From contig CAVYWD010000002.1 of assembly GCA_963772225.1 (NCBI GenBank), positions 1,674,001 through 1,738,000 on the forward strand: 64,000 bases of DNA. Direction: 5' to 3'. The DNA is from CAVYWD01 sp963772225. GTDB lineage: Bacteria; Myxococcota; Myxococcia; Myxococcales; UBA5297. Numbering within the stretch: the first letter of the stretch is position 1; each line of letters opens with the position of its first letter. A program made the position numbers and the translations under genes. Below are positions 17,376 through 30,053 of this stretch, in pieces. The notes under the pieces were generated by a model that ran no database searches, was not told where the DNA came from, and saw only the letters and a list, made by a program, of their open reading frames with translations.

Positions 17376-18438
17376 ATGCGAGCGCGCGCCGCACTCCTCC
17401 TGCTCGTCGTGCTCCAGGCCTGCGGCGGCGGCGCGACCGGCGACCCCGCGGCCTACGTCCATTCGCTCGAGGCGGCGGGCGCGCTCACCGGCGCGGTGCT
17501 TCTGGCGCGCGGCGACACCGTCATCCTGCAGGGCGGCTTCGGCCTCGCCGACGAGGAGAGCGGGGCGCCCAACACCCCGCAGACGCGCTTTCGCATCGGC
17601 TCCATCACCAAGCAGTTCACCGCCATGGGCGTCCTCATCCTCCAGGACCGCGGCCTGCTCGCCGTGGACGACCGGCTCTGCGCCTACCTGCAGAGCTGCC
17701 CGCAGAGCTGGGGCGCGGTCACGCTGCGCGAGCTGCTCACGCACACCTCCGGGATCCCGGACTACACCAACCTCGACGACTTCCCCTCGCTCATCGACGC
17801 GCCCGCGACGATGGCGGACCTGGCCGCGCGCGTCGCGCCTCTGCCGCTCGATTTCGAGCCCGGGGCGCGCTTCGCCTACGACAACACGGGCTATGTGCTC
17901 CTCGGGGAGATCATCGAGCGCCTCTCGGGCAAGTCGTACGCGGACTTCCTGCGCGAGGAGATCTTCGCGCCGCTGGGGATGCTGAGCACCTCCTACGACG
18001 AGAACGATCCGCCGTCGCCGGAGCACGCCTCCGGCTATCTGTCGCCTGGGGAGAAGCCGGTCCCCCTCGACATGTCGGAGTTCGCCGCCGCCGGCGCGCT
18101 GGCCTCCACCGTAGAAGATCTCTTCCGCTGGGACCGGGCGCTCCGTCGGGGCGAGCTCGTCGGGGCCGACGCGCTGCGCGCGATGCTCACCCCGCAGGTC
18201 GCTTGCCCGGCGGGCGGCTGCGCGCTCAGCAGCGACGTCGGCTACGGCTTCGGCTGGTTCCTCGCCGATCGATCCGGGCGCCGCTACGTCTACCACTGGG
18301 GGAGGATTCGACGGCTTTCGCTCCTCCAACGGCTTCTACCCCGTCGAAGACGTCACGGTGATCGTCCTGAGCAACCTGGAGACGGTGGACACCTTCGGCA
18401 TCAGTACGAAGCTGGGCGAGCTGGCCGCTGCGCAATGA
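17376..18438 (+). pseudogene. Serine beta-lactamase-like hydrolase, one frameshift near the C-terminus
   Basis: Class C beta-lactamase/DD-peptidase-like lipoprotein (lipobox LQAC, 13-16) with S76-x-x-K79 in SITKQF and Y168-D-N170. At the third motif (HWGG) the frame breaks: an A at 18303 splits a run of Gs. Removing it gives HWGGFDGFRSSNGFYPVED and on to the TGA at 18436-18438, about 353 aa in all. As read, the protein would lose its HxG motif and gain a long nonsense tail. The indel in a G run suggests either a sequencing error or a fresh mutation. Such proteins act on peptidoglycan fragments or esters in the envelope. Confidence 0.75.
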
Positions 18439-18720
18439 GGCCTGCACGGCGCGTCATTCGGCGTGGCGTTATCAAAGCGCGTCCCCGTCAGGACGTCCTT
18501 GGACTGGACCTCCCTCGCCCGCGTCCGGTCCAGGAGCGCGAAGCGGCGAAGCGCGCCTTCAGAGATGCGAGCCACGTCGTCGGCGAGCTCCGCCTGTCGC
18601 AGTGGCCTGCCCCTAAGGCCTTGGAGCTCGAGCGGCGCGCCATTTGCCGTCCTGGAGCCCAGCGACAAGAAGCAGAGGGGCCTGTGGCCCTGATCGATCC
18701 GAGGTGCGCAGCTTTGAGCG

Positions 18721-20154
18721 ATGCAGAGTGAACCGGCGAGGCTCAGGAGCGCCCGCGGCCGCGGGATACTCGCGGTGACGGTCCTCGGGTCGGGCGTCGC
18801 CTTCCTCGACTCCACGGTGGTCAACGTCGCGCTCGCGCAGCTCGGGCGCTCGCTGGGCGCCTCGTTCGCGGCGCTGCAATGGACCGTCGACGCCTACCTG
18901 CTCAGCCTGAGCGCATTGCTCCTGATTGGCGGGGCGCTGGGAGACCGGTACGGTCGGCGGCGGGTCTTCCTGGTCGGGCTCTTCTGGTTCGCCGCCGCCT
19001 CCGGGTTGTGCGCGCTCGCCCCTTCGATTCGCTTGCTGGTGGCCGCGCGGGCGCTGCAGGGAGTGGGCGCGGCCATGCTCGTGCCCGGTAGCCTCGCCAT
19101 TCTCCGCAGCTCCCTCGCGGAGAGCGACCAACCGGAGGCCTTCGGCGCGTGGGCGGGGCTCTCCGGCGTGGGAACCGCGATAGGCCCGCTCATCGGCGGC
19201 TGGCTCGTGGTCGCGATCTCCTGGCGCGCCATCTTCCTCATCAATCTGCCGCTCGCCGCCGTGGCCATCGGGGCGACCTTGCGCTGCATTCCGGAGGCGC
19301 GAATACCCTCTGCCCCGGGCCTGGACCTCTGGGGCGCGCTCCTGGCGCTGGTGGGGCTGGGCGGTAGCACTTGGGGCCTCATCGCCTTGCCGCGTCCCGG
19401 CGCGCTCGCGGCATTGGCCGCCGGCGCCCTGGGGCTGGCCGCCTTTCTCGCGCGCGAGGCGCGGTGCCGGGCCCCCATGCTCCCGCTCGGGATTTTTCGC
19501 TCGCGCCAGTTCAGCGGCGCGAACGTCGTCACTCTGGCGGTCTATTTCGCGCTCGGCGGTTCGACGTTCCTCCTCGTGCTCTTCCTTCAGCAGGCGATTG
19601 GCTACTCCGCGCTCGCCGCGGGCGCGGCGCTGACCCCCGTGACCCTGTTGCTCCTCGTGATCTCACCGCAGGTCGGACGGCGCTCCTCGCGGCTGGGCTT
19701 GAGGCTCCCCATGACCGTGGGGCCGCTGATCGCCGGCGGCGGCCTGCTGCTCCTCTCGCGCGTTCGCCCAGGGGCGAGCTACCTGGGCGGGGTCCTGCCG
19801 GGACTCGTCTCGCTGGGCATCGGCCTGGGGGTCATCGTGGCCCCGCTTACTTCGGCGGTGCTCACGGGCGCCGAGCCCAAGTACGCGGGAACCGCCTCGG
19901 GCGTGAATAACGCCGTCGCCCGCATCGCGAGCTTGCTCGCGGTGGCGCTGCTGCCGCTCTTCGGCCACAGCGGCGATACGACTTCGCTCGCAAAGGCCTT
20001 TCCAACAGCGATGCGCGCCTCGGCGCTGCTCTGCGCGCTCGGGGCCGTTGTTGCGATGGTCACCCAACCTGAGTCGGCGCGAGGGCGCGCTGGCAGGGCG
20101 CGAGGTGCGAATCGAGTGACATGGAGAGGGCTGCCGCAGGGGAATCAGAGGTGA
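18721..20154 (+). CDS. MFS drug-efflux transporter, DHA2 (EmrB/QacA) type
   Basis: Protein of 477 aa with about 14 hydrophobic segments. The motifs FLDSTVVNVAL (first helix), LQWTVDAYLLSLSALLLIGG and GDRYGRRRVF (motif A) are typical of proton-driven 14-helix multidrug exporters. No regulator or membrane-fusion partner is adjacent. The gap 18439-18720 before it holds no gene I can identify. The basic C-terminal tail runs into the repeat patch at 20.2 kb, so the true stop may have been altered there. Confidence 0.85.
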   Translation: MQSEPARLRSARGRGILAVTVLGSGVAFLDSTVVNVALAQLGRSLGASFAALQWTVDAYLLSLSALLLIGGALGDRYGRRRVFLVGLFWFAAASGLCALAPSIRLLVAARALQGVGAAMLVPGSLAILRSSLAESDQPEAFGAWAGLSGVGTAIGPLIGGWLVVAISWRAIFLINLPLAAVAIGATLRCIPEARIPSAPGLDLWGALLALVGLGGSTWGLIALPRPGALAALAAGALGLAAFLAREARCRAPMLPLGIFRSRQFSGANVVTLAVYFALGGSTFLLVLFLQQAIGYSALAAGAALTPVTLLLLVISPQVGRRSSRLGLRLPMTVGPLIAGGGLLLLSRVRPGASYLGGVLPGLVSLGIGLGVIVAPLTSAVLTGAEPKYAGTASGVNNAVARIASLLAVALLPLFGHSGDTTSLAKAFPTAMRASALLCALGAVVAMVTQPESARGRAGRARGANRVTWRGLPQGNQR

Positions 20155-20188
20155 GAGGATCGGGCGCTCGGGAGCGAGGGAAGGGAAT

Positions 20189-20496
20189 CCGGGTTCGGGT
20201 TCGGGGTCGGGTTCGTTCGCGGGGACGGGCAGGGGGACGGGGACGGCGGCCACGGGGCACGGGGCACGGGGCACGGGGCACGGGGCACGGGGCACGGGCG
20301 ATTCTCCTGGGAGACCTCGGCCCTTTGGGCTTGTCGGGGGGGGGTGCCTCGGAGCGCAGTTGCCGGCGTGCCAAGACGTCACGCCCCTCGGCTCGGCTGC
20401 ACCTGCCGACCGTGTCCCGTGCTCCGAAAGACCGTTTTCCGTCCCCGTGCCCATCCCCGTCCCCGCGAACGAACCCGACCCCGAACCCGAACCCGG
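20189..20496. repeat. Perfect 41-bp inverted repeat flanking a 226-bp core
   Basis: Bases 20189-20229 (starting CCGGGTTCGGGTTCGGGGTC) recur exactly inverted at 20456-20496, and similarity extends outward as GGGAAGGGA-type sequence. Between them lie the CACGGGG tandem array and about 150 bp of unremarkable sequence. The arms could form a very stable cruciform or RNA hairpin just after the MFS gene. No coding content; part of the 20155-20822 non-coding gap. Confidence 0.8.
20251..20298. repeat. Tandem heptamer array (CACGGGG)n
   Basis: Six full copies of CACGGGG and a partial seventh, without interruption, inside the loop of the 41-bp inverted repeat. This is a simple minisatellite, likely to vary in copy number by slippage. 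Confidence 0.85.
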
Positions 20497-20519
20497 CTAT
20501 CCCTCCCTTCCCTTCCCCG

Positions 20520-20652
<133 letters not shown>

Positions 20653-22087
20653 GCTCCTCGCGATCCCGCGGAGCCAACCACGGCGACTCCTGAAGGCGGC
20701 CTCCCTGAGAGCCGGCGATTCTCGAACGCCCGCTCCGCCCGCCCCGAGCACTTCGACTCCCTGCCGACAGCACCAAGCTCAGGGCGAGCGGGATGATTCG
20801 AGAATGAATTGCGGACTTCGACCTAGAAGTGGAAATTATAGAGCTGGAAGTCCACTTTCGTCCCGCAATCCGAGGGCAGGCCGGTGCCGCACGGGTTGCT
20901 CAGATAGTTCTCGTACACCTCCACGTAGTTGCCCCAACCCGGGTCCGAAATGACGACCATGTTCTGGCCGTTCAGCTCATACATGTCGGTGAGGACGACG
21001 AAGTGGCCGCTGGGGGGATTCTCCGTATAGTGGAGGTGGTGGGAGATGACCGGCTGGTGCGCGGTCCCCAGCCAGTATTTGAGCGCGGATGCGGGCATCG
21101 GCGGGTTCGAGGTGGAGGACTTGACCGAGTAATCGGTCAGGAGCGGCGCCACGTCGCCGCCGGTCAGGCACGGCGAGGGGTTGGCGACCCCGTTGATCTT
21201 GTCACTCGGATCGATCGTGCAGCAGTCCGATCGATTGAGCTCGAGATTCACCAGCGCACACTGCTGGAAGGTCGTCGTCTTGCCCGCGGCGGCGTAGACG
21301 TAATCGAGCACCGAAGTCGCGGACGCCGCCCAGCACCAATCCCCATTCGGCTGACGCACCACCTGATAGCCGGGCAGGCTCTCCTGGAACAGCGTATGGC
21401 TGAGCTTGGTGCCCGAGGGACTGGCGAAGACGTCGACGCGGCCCCTGCGCCCGGCCGCCGACACGCCAACCGGCACGCCGAGCGCCTGACTGCTGGCCAA
21501 GGTCTCGTGGCTCGGGTCCCAGCTGCCCGTGCTCCCGTCGATCCACAGGTGGCCGAGGTGGGTGGAATCCACGCCGTACACCACGTCGAGCCGCTGCGTG
21601 CCCCACGAGGTCGCCGAGGGGACCGTGGCGGAGGCGACGCCCAACGCCAGCGCGGCGGACCAGCCGCTGCCGCCGTTGTTGCTGTACTTATGAAACAGCT
21701 TTCCGGTCGAATCCCTCCAGAACAGGTCGACGATATTGGTGGTCCGCTCGACGGCGGCCGGATCGCCGGTCACGCCGGTCGCGACGACGCGCTCGGCCGT
21801 GAACCATCCGCCCGAGGTGTAACCGGAGGTTCCCTTCTTCGAGCGGTCGAATCCCAGCCACTTGATCTGGTTGCTCGTGTCGCGCCAGAACACGTCGAGG
21901 TGGCCGGAGCCCCAGGAGGCCGCCGTGGGCGCCGAGGCCGCGGGCACGGCCGTGTTGCCGAGGCTCTCGATGGACCAGTTGGCGCCATCGGTCCAGCGGT
22001 GCATGAGCTGAGTCTGGGTGCCGAGCAGAGGCTTCCAGAACCAGAAGAGGTCGATTCGCCCCGGCGAGTCCCATGCGAGGGCGGTCG

Positions 22088-22100
22088 GGGTGCCAACTCC
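22088..22100. repeat. 13-bp target-site duplication of the IS (left copy; right copy 23629-23641)
   Basis: GGGTGCCAACTCC occurs directly on both sides of the IS element (22088-22100 and 23629-23641). An exact duplication of this length fits IS4-type insertion and suggests the event was recent. Confidence 0.9.
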
Positions 22101-23628
22101 AGCCCTTTAAAGGTCGTAAGTAGTTGGTGTTGCTGCGGGATTTCGACTCTATCTGTGCGGGTCCTGAGAATCTGCCATGGATCTCGGCCTCTCCTGGGCG
22201 CGTCCAAACCGGGGCGCCCGTCGAAAGGCCAACGCATGATTCTTGGCAAGGTGTTCGCTCCGTTCATTGAACAGAGCCCGATTAGCGTGATGGCGCGTGG
22301 GACACTCGAGCATGCGCTGCGCTCCGAAGATGTTGATGCCGTGTTTGGCGCGAGCGCTGAAACGCAATACACGCGGACGCTGCTGTTCTCCACAGTCGTC
22401 GACTTGATGAGCCTCGTGGTTCACCGCATCCGGCCGTCGCTTCACGCCGCCTATCAAGCCAATCGGCGCCGAATTGAGGTCTCGGTACAGTCGCTGTACA
22501 ACAAGGTCGACGGAATCGAGCCGGGGGTCGGTGCGGCATTGGTCAAGCACGTCGCCGGTCGCACTGTTCCGTTGATCGAAAGCATGAAGGCATCGCTTCC
22601 GGAACTCCTTCCAGGGTATCGAGCTCGGATCCTCGACGGGAATCACCTGGCGGCCACGGAGCATCGGATTTCCGAGCTGCGCAAGACCGCAGCGGGCCCG
22701 CTGCCAGGGTTTGCATTGGTCGTGCTGGATCCGCGCCTCCTGCAAGTAACCGATGTGATCCCTTGCGAGGATGGCCACGCCCAGGAGCGCTCGCTCACTG
22801 AAGCGGTGTTGGCGAAGGTCGCGCCGAGGGACGTGTGGATCGCTGACCGCAACTTCTGCACCTGCGCCCTGCTCTTCGGCATCGCCCGTCGAGAGGGGCT
22901 CTTCATCGTCAGGCACCACCGCATCAATGTGCCGTGGAAACCGATCGGCCGTCTTCGTCGCTGCGGCACCATCGACGGCGCCGAGGTTTGGGAACAGGAG
23001 GTGAAGCTGAGGGATGACACCGGGAACTCGCTCCTCGCCCGCCGTATTACCCTGAAGCTTCAGAAGGCGACGCGTGATGGCGACCGGGAACTTCACATCC
23101 TGACGAATCTCCCACCAGATACTCTCGGCACAACCGTCGGCGCTGTCTACCGAAAGCGGTGGGGCATCGAGTTGGCATTTCAGGAGCTGGAGGCAACCCT
23201 GGAAGGCGAGCTCAATACGTTGGGCTATCCGAAGGCAGCGCTCTTCGCGTTCTGTGTGGCCTTGGTCGCCTACAACGTTCTCTCGGTCATCAAGGCCGCC
23301 TTGCGCGCCGAGCACGGAGCCGAAAAGATCCAAGAAGAGGTATCGGCCTATTACCTGGCCGACGAAATCGCCGGCACCCGGCGAGGCATGGAGATCGCGA
23401 TCCCGCCGAAAGCGTGGCGAGTATTCCAGGCAGCCCCAACCAGCGAGGTCGCCAAGGTGCTTGTCGACCTCGCTGGAGAAGTTGACTTGCTGAAGTTCCG
23501 TCGACATCCACGTGGTCCAAAGAAGCCGCGGCAACCGAGAACCTTCAACCGAAGACACCCTCATGTTTCCACTGCTCGCTTGCTAGCATTGCGGAAAACA
23601 AAGAGAAAGAACGCACCTTGAAAGGGCT
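22101..23628 (+). mobile_element. IS4-family insertion sequence, 1528 bp
   Basis: Bounded by terminal inverted repeats: left end AGCCCTTTAAAGGT and, on the other strand, right end AGCCCTTTCAAGGT (one mismatch in 14). It carries one transposase gene on the plus strand and is flanked by the 13-bp duplication GGGTGCCAACTCC. It sits inside the minus-strand protease gene. All parts are intact, so it is probably still mobile. Confidence 0.9.
22236..23621 (+). CDS. IS4-family DDE transposase
   Basis: Protein of 461 aa. The DDE triad is D134 (ILDGNHLA), D204 (WIADRNFCT) and E312 in YRKRWGIE, which matches the IS4 signature Y-x2-R-x3-E; the usual Lys six residues later is Glu319 here. The basic C-terminal tail is typical for end binding. 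The ATG at 22236 is chosen because the IS begins at 22101, so longer upstream frames would lie outside the element. The CDS ends 7 bp before the right end. Confidence 0.9.
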   Translation: MILGKVFAPFIEQSPISVMARGTLEHALRSEDVDAVFGASAETQYTRTLLFSTVVDLMSLVVHRIRPSLHAAYQANRRRIEVSVQSLYNKVDGIEPGVGAALVKHVAGRTVPLIESMKASLPELLPGYRARILDGNHLAATEHRISELRKTAAGPLPGFALVVLDPRLLQVTDVIPCEDGHAQERSLTEAVLAKVAPRDVWIADRNFCTCALLFGIARREGLFIVRHHRINVPWKPIGRLRRCGTIDGAEVWEQEVKLRDDTGNSLLARRITLKLQKATRDGDRELHILTNLPPDTLGTTVGAVYRKRWGIELAFQELEATLEGELNTLGYPKAALFAFCVALVAYNVLSVIKAALRAEHGAEKIQEEVSAYYLADEIAGTRRGMEIAIPPKAWRVFQAAPTSEVAKVLVDLAGEVDLLKFRRHPRGPKKPRQPRTFNRRHPHVSTARLLALRKTKRKNAP

Positions 23629-24545
23629 GGGTGCCAACTCCGAAGTCATCGCAATACTGGACGCTCGTGTCCTGCGTCCAGGTCCCTCCGCTTTCCGTCC
23701 CGGAGTAGTGGCGCAGGCAGTAGTTGGAGTCGAAGAAGAAGACGTGCAGAGAGCTCGGACCGTTGGCGTTGGTCGCGTACGCGGCCGCGGCCGGGAGCGA
23801 GGTGGCCCCGGATGCGACGACAGTCTCCCAGGGCAGATTCTGGGCGGTGGCCCGGACGCCGGGTGAATTCGCCCAAATTGCGCTCGTCAGGCTTCCTATC
23901 TCGTCGGGCGCTGCCGTCTCGGCTTCTTGCATCGGCCCGCACGCCGACAGCGCGCCCACCACGACGGCGGCCGATGCCGTGAGAATGCCGGGGCGGCGCG
24001 CGCGATTGCGCGAACCTTTCGTTGTCCTTGGCGTCATGCGGTGATCTCCGGAAGGGGGCAGTTTGTCCATGCAACAAGGCGTTTCAGCGGGGTGATCCTG
24101 CACGGTGATTTCCTCCTCCTGCTGGCTCGAGTGAGCCGTGTGAATGCGCGTCGAAAGCGCCGGCGGGCGTCCGCCCTGCGCGGTCGACGTCGCTTGCTTC
24201 GCCCCCATAGAAACGGCTCGCCGTATTTGGTCGCAGAAGAAAGCGGGAAGGTTCGTAAGCGGAGGATGCGGCGGGCGAATTTGTCTCATGAACCCGCGCG
24301 AGCGCGACCCTCGCGGACGCTCGTCAGAACAGTTTCGAGAGGAGCCGTGCCGCGAGAATGTCCGACGTCAAACAAATGCCGCGCGAGCGCCCGCCACGGC
24401 TCGACAAGCATCGAGGAGGAGGGACGAGCCCAGCCCGCCCGAGGGCGCCCGACCTCGCTTCACAAAGCGAAGCGGCATGGGTCGCTCACGAGGAGATTCA
24501 AATAGTGCGATATGAATCGCGAACTCTCGCGCAGAGCAACGACTG

Positions 24546-24698
24546 ATGGCGAGAGGGAAACGGGCAAGGACGGCGCGCTCGCGCGCATTTGCCGCCATGG
24601 TCGGACCGAAGGGCATCGCGGCACTCATGGCGCAGCGCGAATTCGAGGTCCGCCAGATGTCGCGCTCCGAGGCGTTGGTCGACCTCGAAGCGCGCTGA
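24546..24698 (+). CDS. Small open reading frame, hypothetical
   Basis: A 50-residue frame beginning MARGKRARTARSRAFAAMVG and ending EALVDLEAR, Arg/Ala-rich and basic. It has no recognised family, and no clear ribosome site precedes it. The surrounding 24038-24721 gap otherwise shows only a spaced dyad GATTCA-N12-TGAATC (24495-24518). It may be non-coding. Confidence 0.2.
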   Translation: MARGKRARTARSRAFAAMVGPKGIAALMAQREFEVRQMSRSEALVDLEAR

Positions 24699-24721
24699 AG
24701 CGATGGCTACGGGGCGCGGCG

Positions 24722-25072
24722 TTAGCCCTTCTTGGGCTCGGGCTTCTCGTGCTTGTGCTGGCACCCGCAGCCCGCGCCGCACTTGCACTCCTCGGCGGTC
24801 TTGGCGCCGCAGCCGCAACTCTTCTCACCGTGGGTGCGGTTTACAGCCGCGTGCGCGAGCTCGAGCGGCTCCTCGACGACCCGACGCTCATCGCCTCCTT
24901 CGACCGCCTTCGCTCCCGGCCCAAAGGTGAAGACGAGGCGCCGCTGGTGCCGTGGCTCGGCGAGCCGAGCCGGACTCTCAGCGCAAGGCCACCGCGGGCG
25001 TCGGCCGCTCTCGGGCGAAGCCTTCAACCATCGCCACAGGAAGATGACCGCGGCGATGATGCCGAGGGCAAT
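24722..25072 (-). CDS. Possible membrane-anchored Cys-rich small protein downstream of gyrA
   Basis: Immediately after the gyrA stop, a minus-strand frame encodes a hydrophobic helix (GIALGIIAAVIFLWRWL), a linker, and a tail CGCGAKTAEECKCGAGCGC then QHKHEKPEPKKG. The Cys/His/Lys tail looks metal-binding, and its codons have almost exclusively G/C third bases, as in real genes here. No ATG/GTG start fits, so the 5' end is uncertain or a frameshift is present. A plus-strand frame over the same DNA is also open and hydrophobic, so the call is tentative. Confidence 0.35.
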   Translation of the reverse strand: MALGIIAAVIFLWRWLKASPESGRRPRWPCAESPARLAEPRHQRRLVFTFGPGAKAVEGGDERRVVEEPLELAHAAVNRTHGEKSCGCGAKTAEECKCGAGCGCQHKHEKPEPKKG

Positions 25073-25074
25073 CC

Positions 25075-27864
<2,790 letters not shown>

Positions 27865-28051
27865 GAGCTCAGGTCCAGTTCGAGAAGCGGGCAGGCGCCG
27901 CGTGGGCCCTCTGCCCTCCAGCCGCGGCGCCCCTCTGGGAATCCAGCTTCCGGCCAACGCGCGGAAAGGGCGGATTATTGCCGAAAAAGGGCCTTAGGGG
28001 GTCGGAAAAATTGCCGATTTCCAAGGGGCAGGGCGCCCCGGAAACGGGCCC

Positions 28052-28840
28052 TCAAGCCGCGGCGCGACCATAGGCGGCGAGCGCCCGCTGGGCCACGGCC
28101 TTTTCGCGGGCGCCGGCCGCCTTTCCGGCGGGCTCGCTCGAGCCTCCCGAGCTCGCTGTTCCGCTCGAGGCGCTCGCCTGGGCGCTCCTCTGCTCGGCGA
28201 TCTGCGACTGGGCCTGCGCCTCCATCTGCTGCGCCTGCGCCGCCACCGCGAGGTCTTGCGCCGACGGGTCCGCGGGGGCCAGCGCCGCGGCGCGTATCCG
28301 CTCGGCGCGCTGGAGGGTCTCCTCCGGGGTCCGCCCGCCCGACACTTGGATGGGCACCTCGCCGCCGATGGCGTACTCCTTTCCGTCCGGGCCCGTCTCG
28401 GTGGTGAACGACGCGGGGCCGGCCATGTCGCCACCCGCCGCCTGGTGCGCGGCCTCGTGCGCGCGAACGTCTCGGTCGCGCTGCTCGAGCTCGCGCACCA
28501 CCTTCTCTTGGTCTTGCGTCAGTCCGTCCGCGCCGGTCTCGGCGTCGCTCGCGCCGTCGGCGGCCCCGGTGGGGTCTGCGCCGTCGCCCGCGTCCGCGGA
28601 GCCGGCGCCGGGCAGCCGGAGGTCGTCGACGGCGCGCTGAGCGGCGGGCGAGAGCGAGACGATCGCCGCAGGCGCCGCGGTCTCGGAGGAAGTCGCCGTC
28701 GAGCCGCCGGACCCCGACGCCTTCGAGTCGCCGCTCCCGGGCGTCTGCGGCTTGCGAACTGCGACCCACTTCCTCACGTGCATGACGCGGGAGGTCTTCT
28801 GGGCGCTGCGCGCGGAAGAGCTGGAGCTCGCGAGACGCAT
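28052..28840 (-). CDS. SprA-type putative metalloprotease-related protein (CJM1_0395 family)
   Basis: Protein of 262 aa. The central block ELEQRDRDVRAHEAAHQAAG (HEAAH at 128-132) followed by TGPDGKEYAIGGEVPI is the signature of this family, in which HExxH suggests a zincin-like site. The flanks are Ser/Gly/Ala-rich (1-100) and a Gln/Ala-rich predicted coil (200-262). Function unknown. No signal peptide is evident. It lies 187 bp upstream of gyrA on the same strand. Confidence 0.8.
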   Translation of the reverse strand: MRLASSSSSARSAQKTSRVMHVRKWVAVRKPQTPGSGDSKASGSGGSTATSSETAAPAAIVSLSPAAQRAVDDLRLPGAGSADAGDGADPTGAADGASDAETGADGLTQDQEKVVRELEQRDRDVRAHEAAHQAAGGDMAGPASFTTETGPDGKEYAIGGEVPIQVSGGRTPEETLQRAERIRAAALAPADPSAQDLAVAAQAQQMEAQAQSQIAEQRSAQASASSGTASSGGSSEPAGKAAGAREKAVAQRALAAYGRAAA

Positions 28841-28940
28841 ACGGAGCGTATTTTACGGGAGGCCCAGGCGCTCCGGCAGTGGGTGCAGCGGGCCTCGAGA
28901 GTCGTGAGGTACCCCGGCGAGCGCCGGCGCGAGACCCGGG

Positions 28941-30053
28941 TCAGGTGGGCGTGCCCACGCGCGAGTAGACCGGGTGCACGCCGATGAGCCAGTTCGCGGC
29001 CTGGTGTCGCTCCCGCGCGATGGAGTTGACGAGCGCGAGCTCGCTCTCGCCCGCTTCGAAGACGGCTTTGCCTCGCACCGCCAGGTCCCCGCTCACCAGC
29101 GGCACGCCTTGAAGGTCGAATCCGCCGAACCAGAGCTTGGCGGCGCAGGACTGCAGGTCGAGCGCGTCGGGCGAGTCGCGGAGCCGCCAATGGATGCCGG
29201 TGAGCTGCCGGCGCTGGGCGTCGACCTCCCCGGCGGGCCGCAGCTTCGGCGAGGCGAGCGCCGCGGGGAGCTCGCCTTCGCGAAGCCCCGAGTCGCGCGC
29301 CACGCGGTACGGGTGCTCCTGCTGGTCGTGCGGCGGGAGACCGCGAGCCCCGAGTGCCCAGAGAAGCACCTGCGCCCCCTCGGCGCGCCAGACGGCGTCG
29401 GTCGCCTCCTGCGCTTTCAGGGCGCCGATGGGCGTCTCCAGGGTCTTGAGCTCGGCGGGCTCGCACTCGCCGCTCACGCCCAGAGAGCCCAAACGCTCCA
29501 GGAGCTCGTTGCGAACCTTCTCGGCCTCGGCCGCGTTGGCCGACCCGGCGTCCTCTTCGAGCAGCCCGCGCACCGCGAGCGCGAGCAGCGAGAGCGCCCG
29601 CTTCGCGACGCGCTCGGGCGATGGGGCCGCGAGCCCGCCCTTCTCCGCCGAGAGCAGCGGCCGGCCGCCCCCGTCGTAGATCTCCTCTCCCAGGAGCCAC
29701 AGCCCGTCGCCGGCCGAGGCGATCGCCCCCAAAAGCTTCAGCGCGCGGCCGTCCTCGCCGAAGTCGGGCTCGGCCGCGACGCCGAGGACCGACATCGTCT
29801 GCAGGGCGCGCATCACCAGCGCCTCGCCCCCGCCGCGGCTGCGCACGTAGCCGACAAAGCCCCCGAGGTGCTCGCCGACTTTCTCCATCGGCATTGGCTG
29901 CAGGCGCAGCTTCCGCTCCGAGCCCGGCCAGCTCACCGTCGCGGCATCGGCGTCGTCCGAGGCCTCTACGCGCGCCGCGGCGTCGAGCTGGGAGAGCTGC
30001 TCCTGGGTCGGGTGAAAGCGGATGGGGAGATAGAGCGCGCAACGGTCGGGCAT
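28941..30053 (-). CDS. DUF4272 domain protein
   Basis: Protein of 370 aa. The middle and C-terminal part contains the DUF4272 hallmark TDAVWRAEGAQVLLWALGAR followed by DLQSCAAKLWFGG-type sequence. The N-terminal 100 residues form a separate mixed alpha/beta region. Function unknown in all members; probably cytoplasmic. The start at 30053 (MPDRCALYLPIRFHP) is chosen because the upstream in-frame sequence is low-complexity. It is divergent from the RDD gene at 30280. Confidence 0.8.
   Translation of the reverse strand: MPDRCALYLPIRFHPTQEQLSQLDAAARVEASDDADAATVSWPGSERKLRLQPMPMEKVGEHLGGFVGYVRSRGGGEALVMRALQTMSVLGVAAEPDFGEDGRALKLLGAIASAGDGLWLLGEEIYDGGGRPLLSAEKGGLAAPSPERVAKRALSLLALAVRGLLEEDAGSANAAEAEKVRNELLERLGSLGVSGECEPAELKTLETPIGALKAQEATDAVWRAEGAQVLLWALGARGLPPHDQQEHPYRVARDSGLREGELPAALASPKLRPAGEVDAQRRQLTGIHWRLRDSPDALDLQSCAAKLWFGGFDLQGVPLVSGDLAVRGKAVFEAGESELALVNSIARERHQAANWLIGVHPVYSRVGTPT

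Larger units (their letters stand above)
20823..24037 (-). pseudogene. Secreted papain-like/C39-type cysteine protease with beta-propeller repeats, split by an IS element
   Basis: The ATG at 24037 (GGAG ribosome site) opens a lipoprotein signal with lipobox LSAC. Next come repeats such as LDVFWRDTSNQIKWLGF and VDLFWRDSTGKLFHKY, resembling blades of a lectin-like beta propeller, and a C-terminal peptidase domain with catalytic Cys in GDWCWAASA, His in SGHFVVLTD and ISDPGWGNY. An IS4-type element at 22101-23628 interrupts it after YCDDFGVGT. Removing the IS and one 13-bp duplication (1541 bp) restores one frame of 557 aa with no lost residue. As it stands the gene is inactivated. A role in predation or surface degradation is only a guess. 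Confidence 0.85.

Noticed and set aside
18439..18720. Minus-strand protein-like run (DDVARISEGALRRFALLD)
   Set aside because: Short, without a start, ribosome site or family; not enough to call even a pseudogene.
20829..22235. N-terminal extension of the transposase frame
   Set aside because: It would begin outside the insertion element and runs antisense to the protease gene; the transposase starts at 22236 inside the element.
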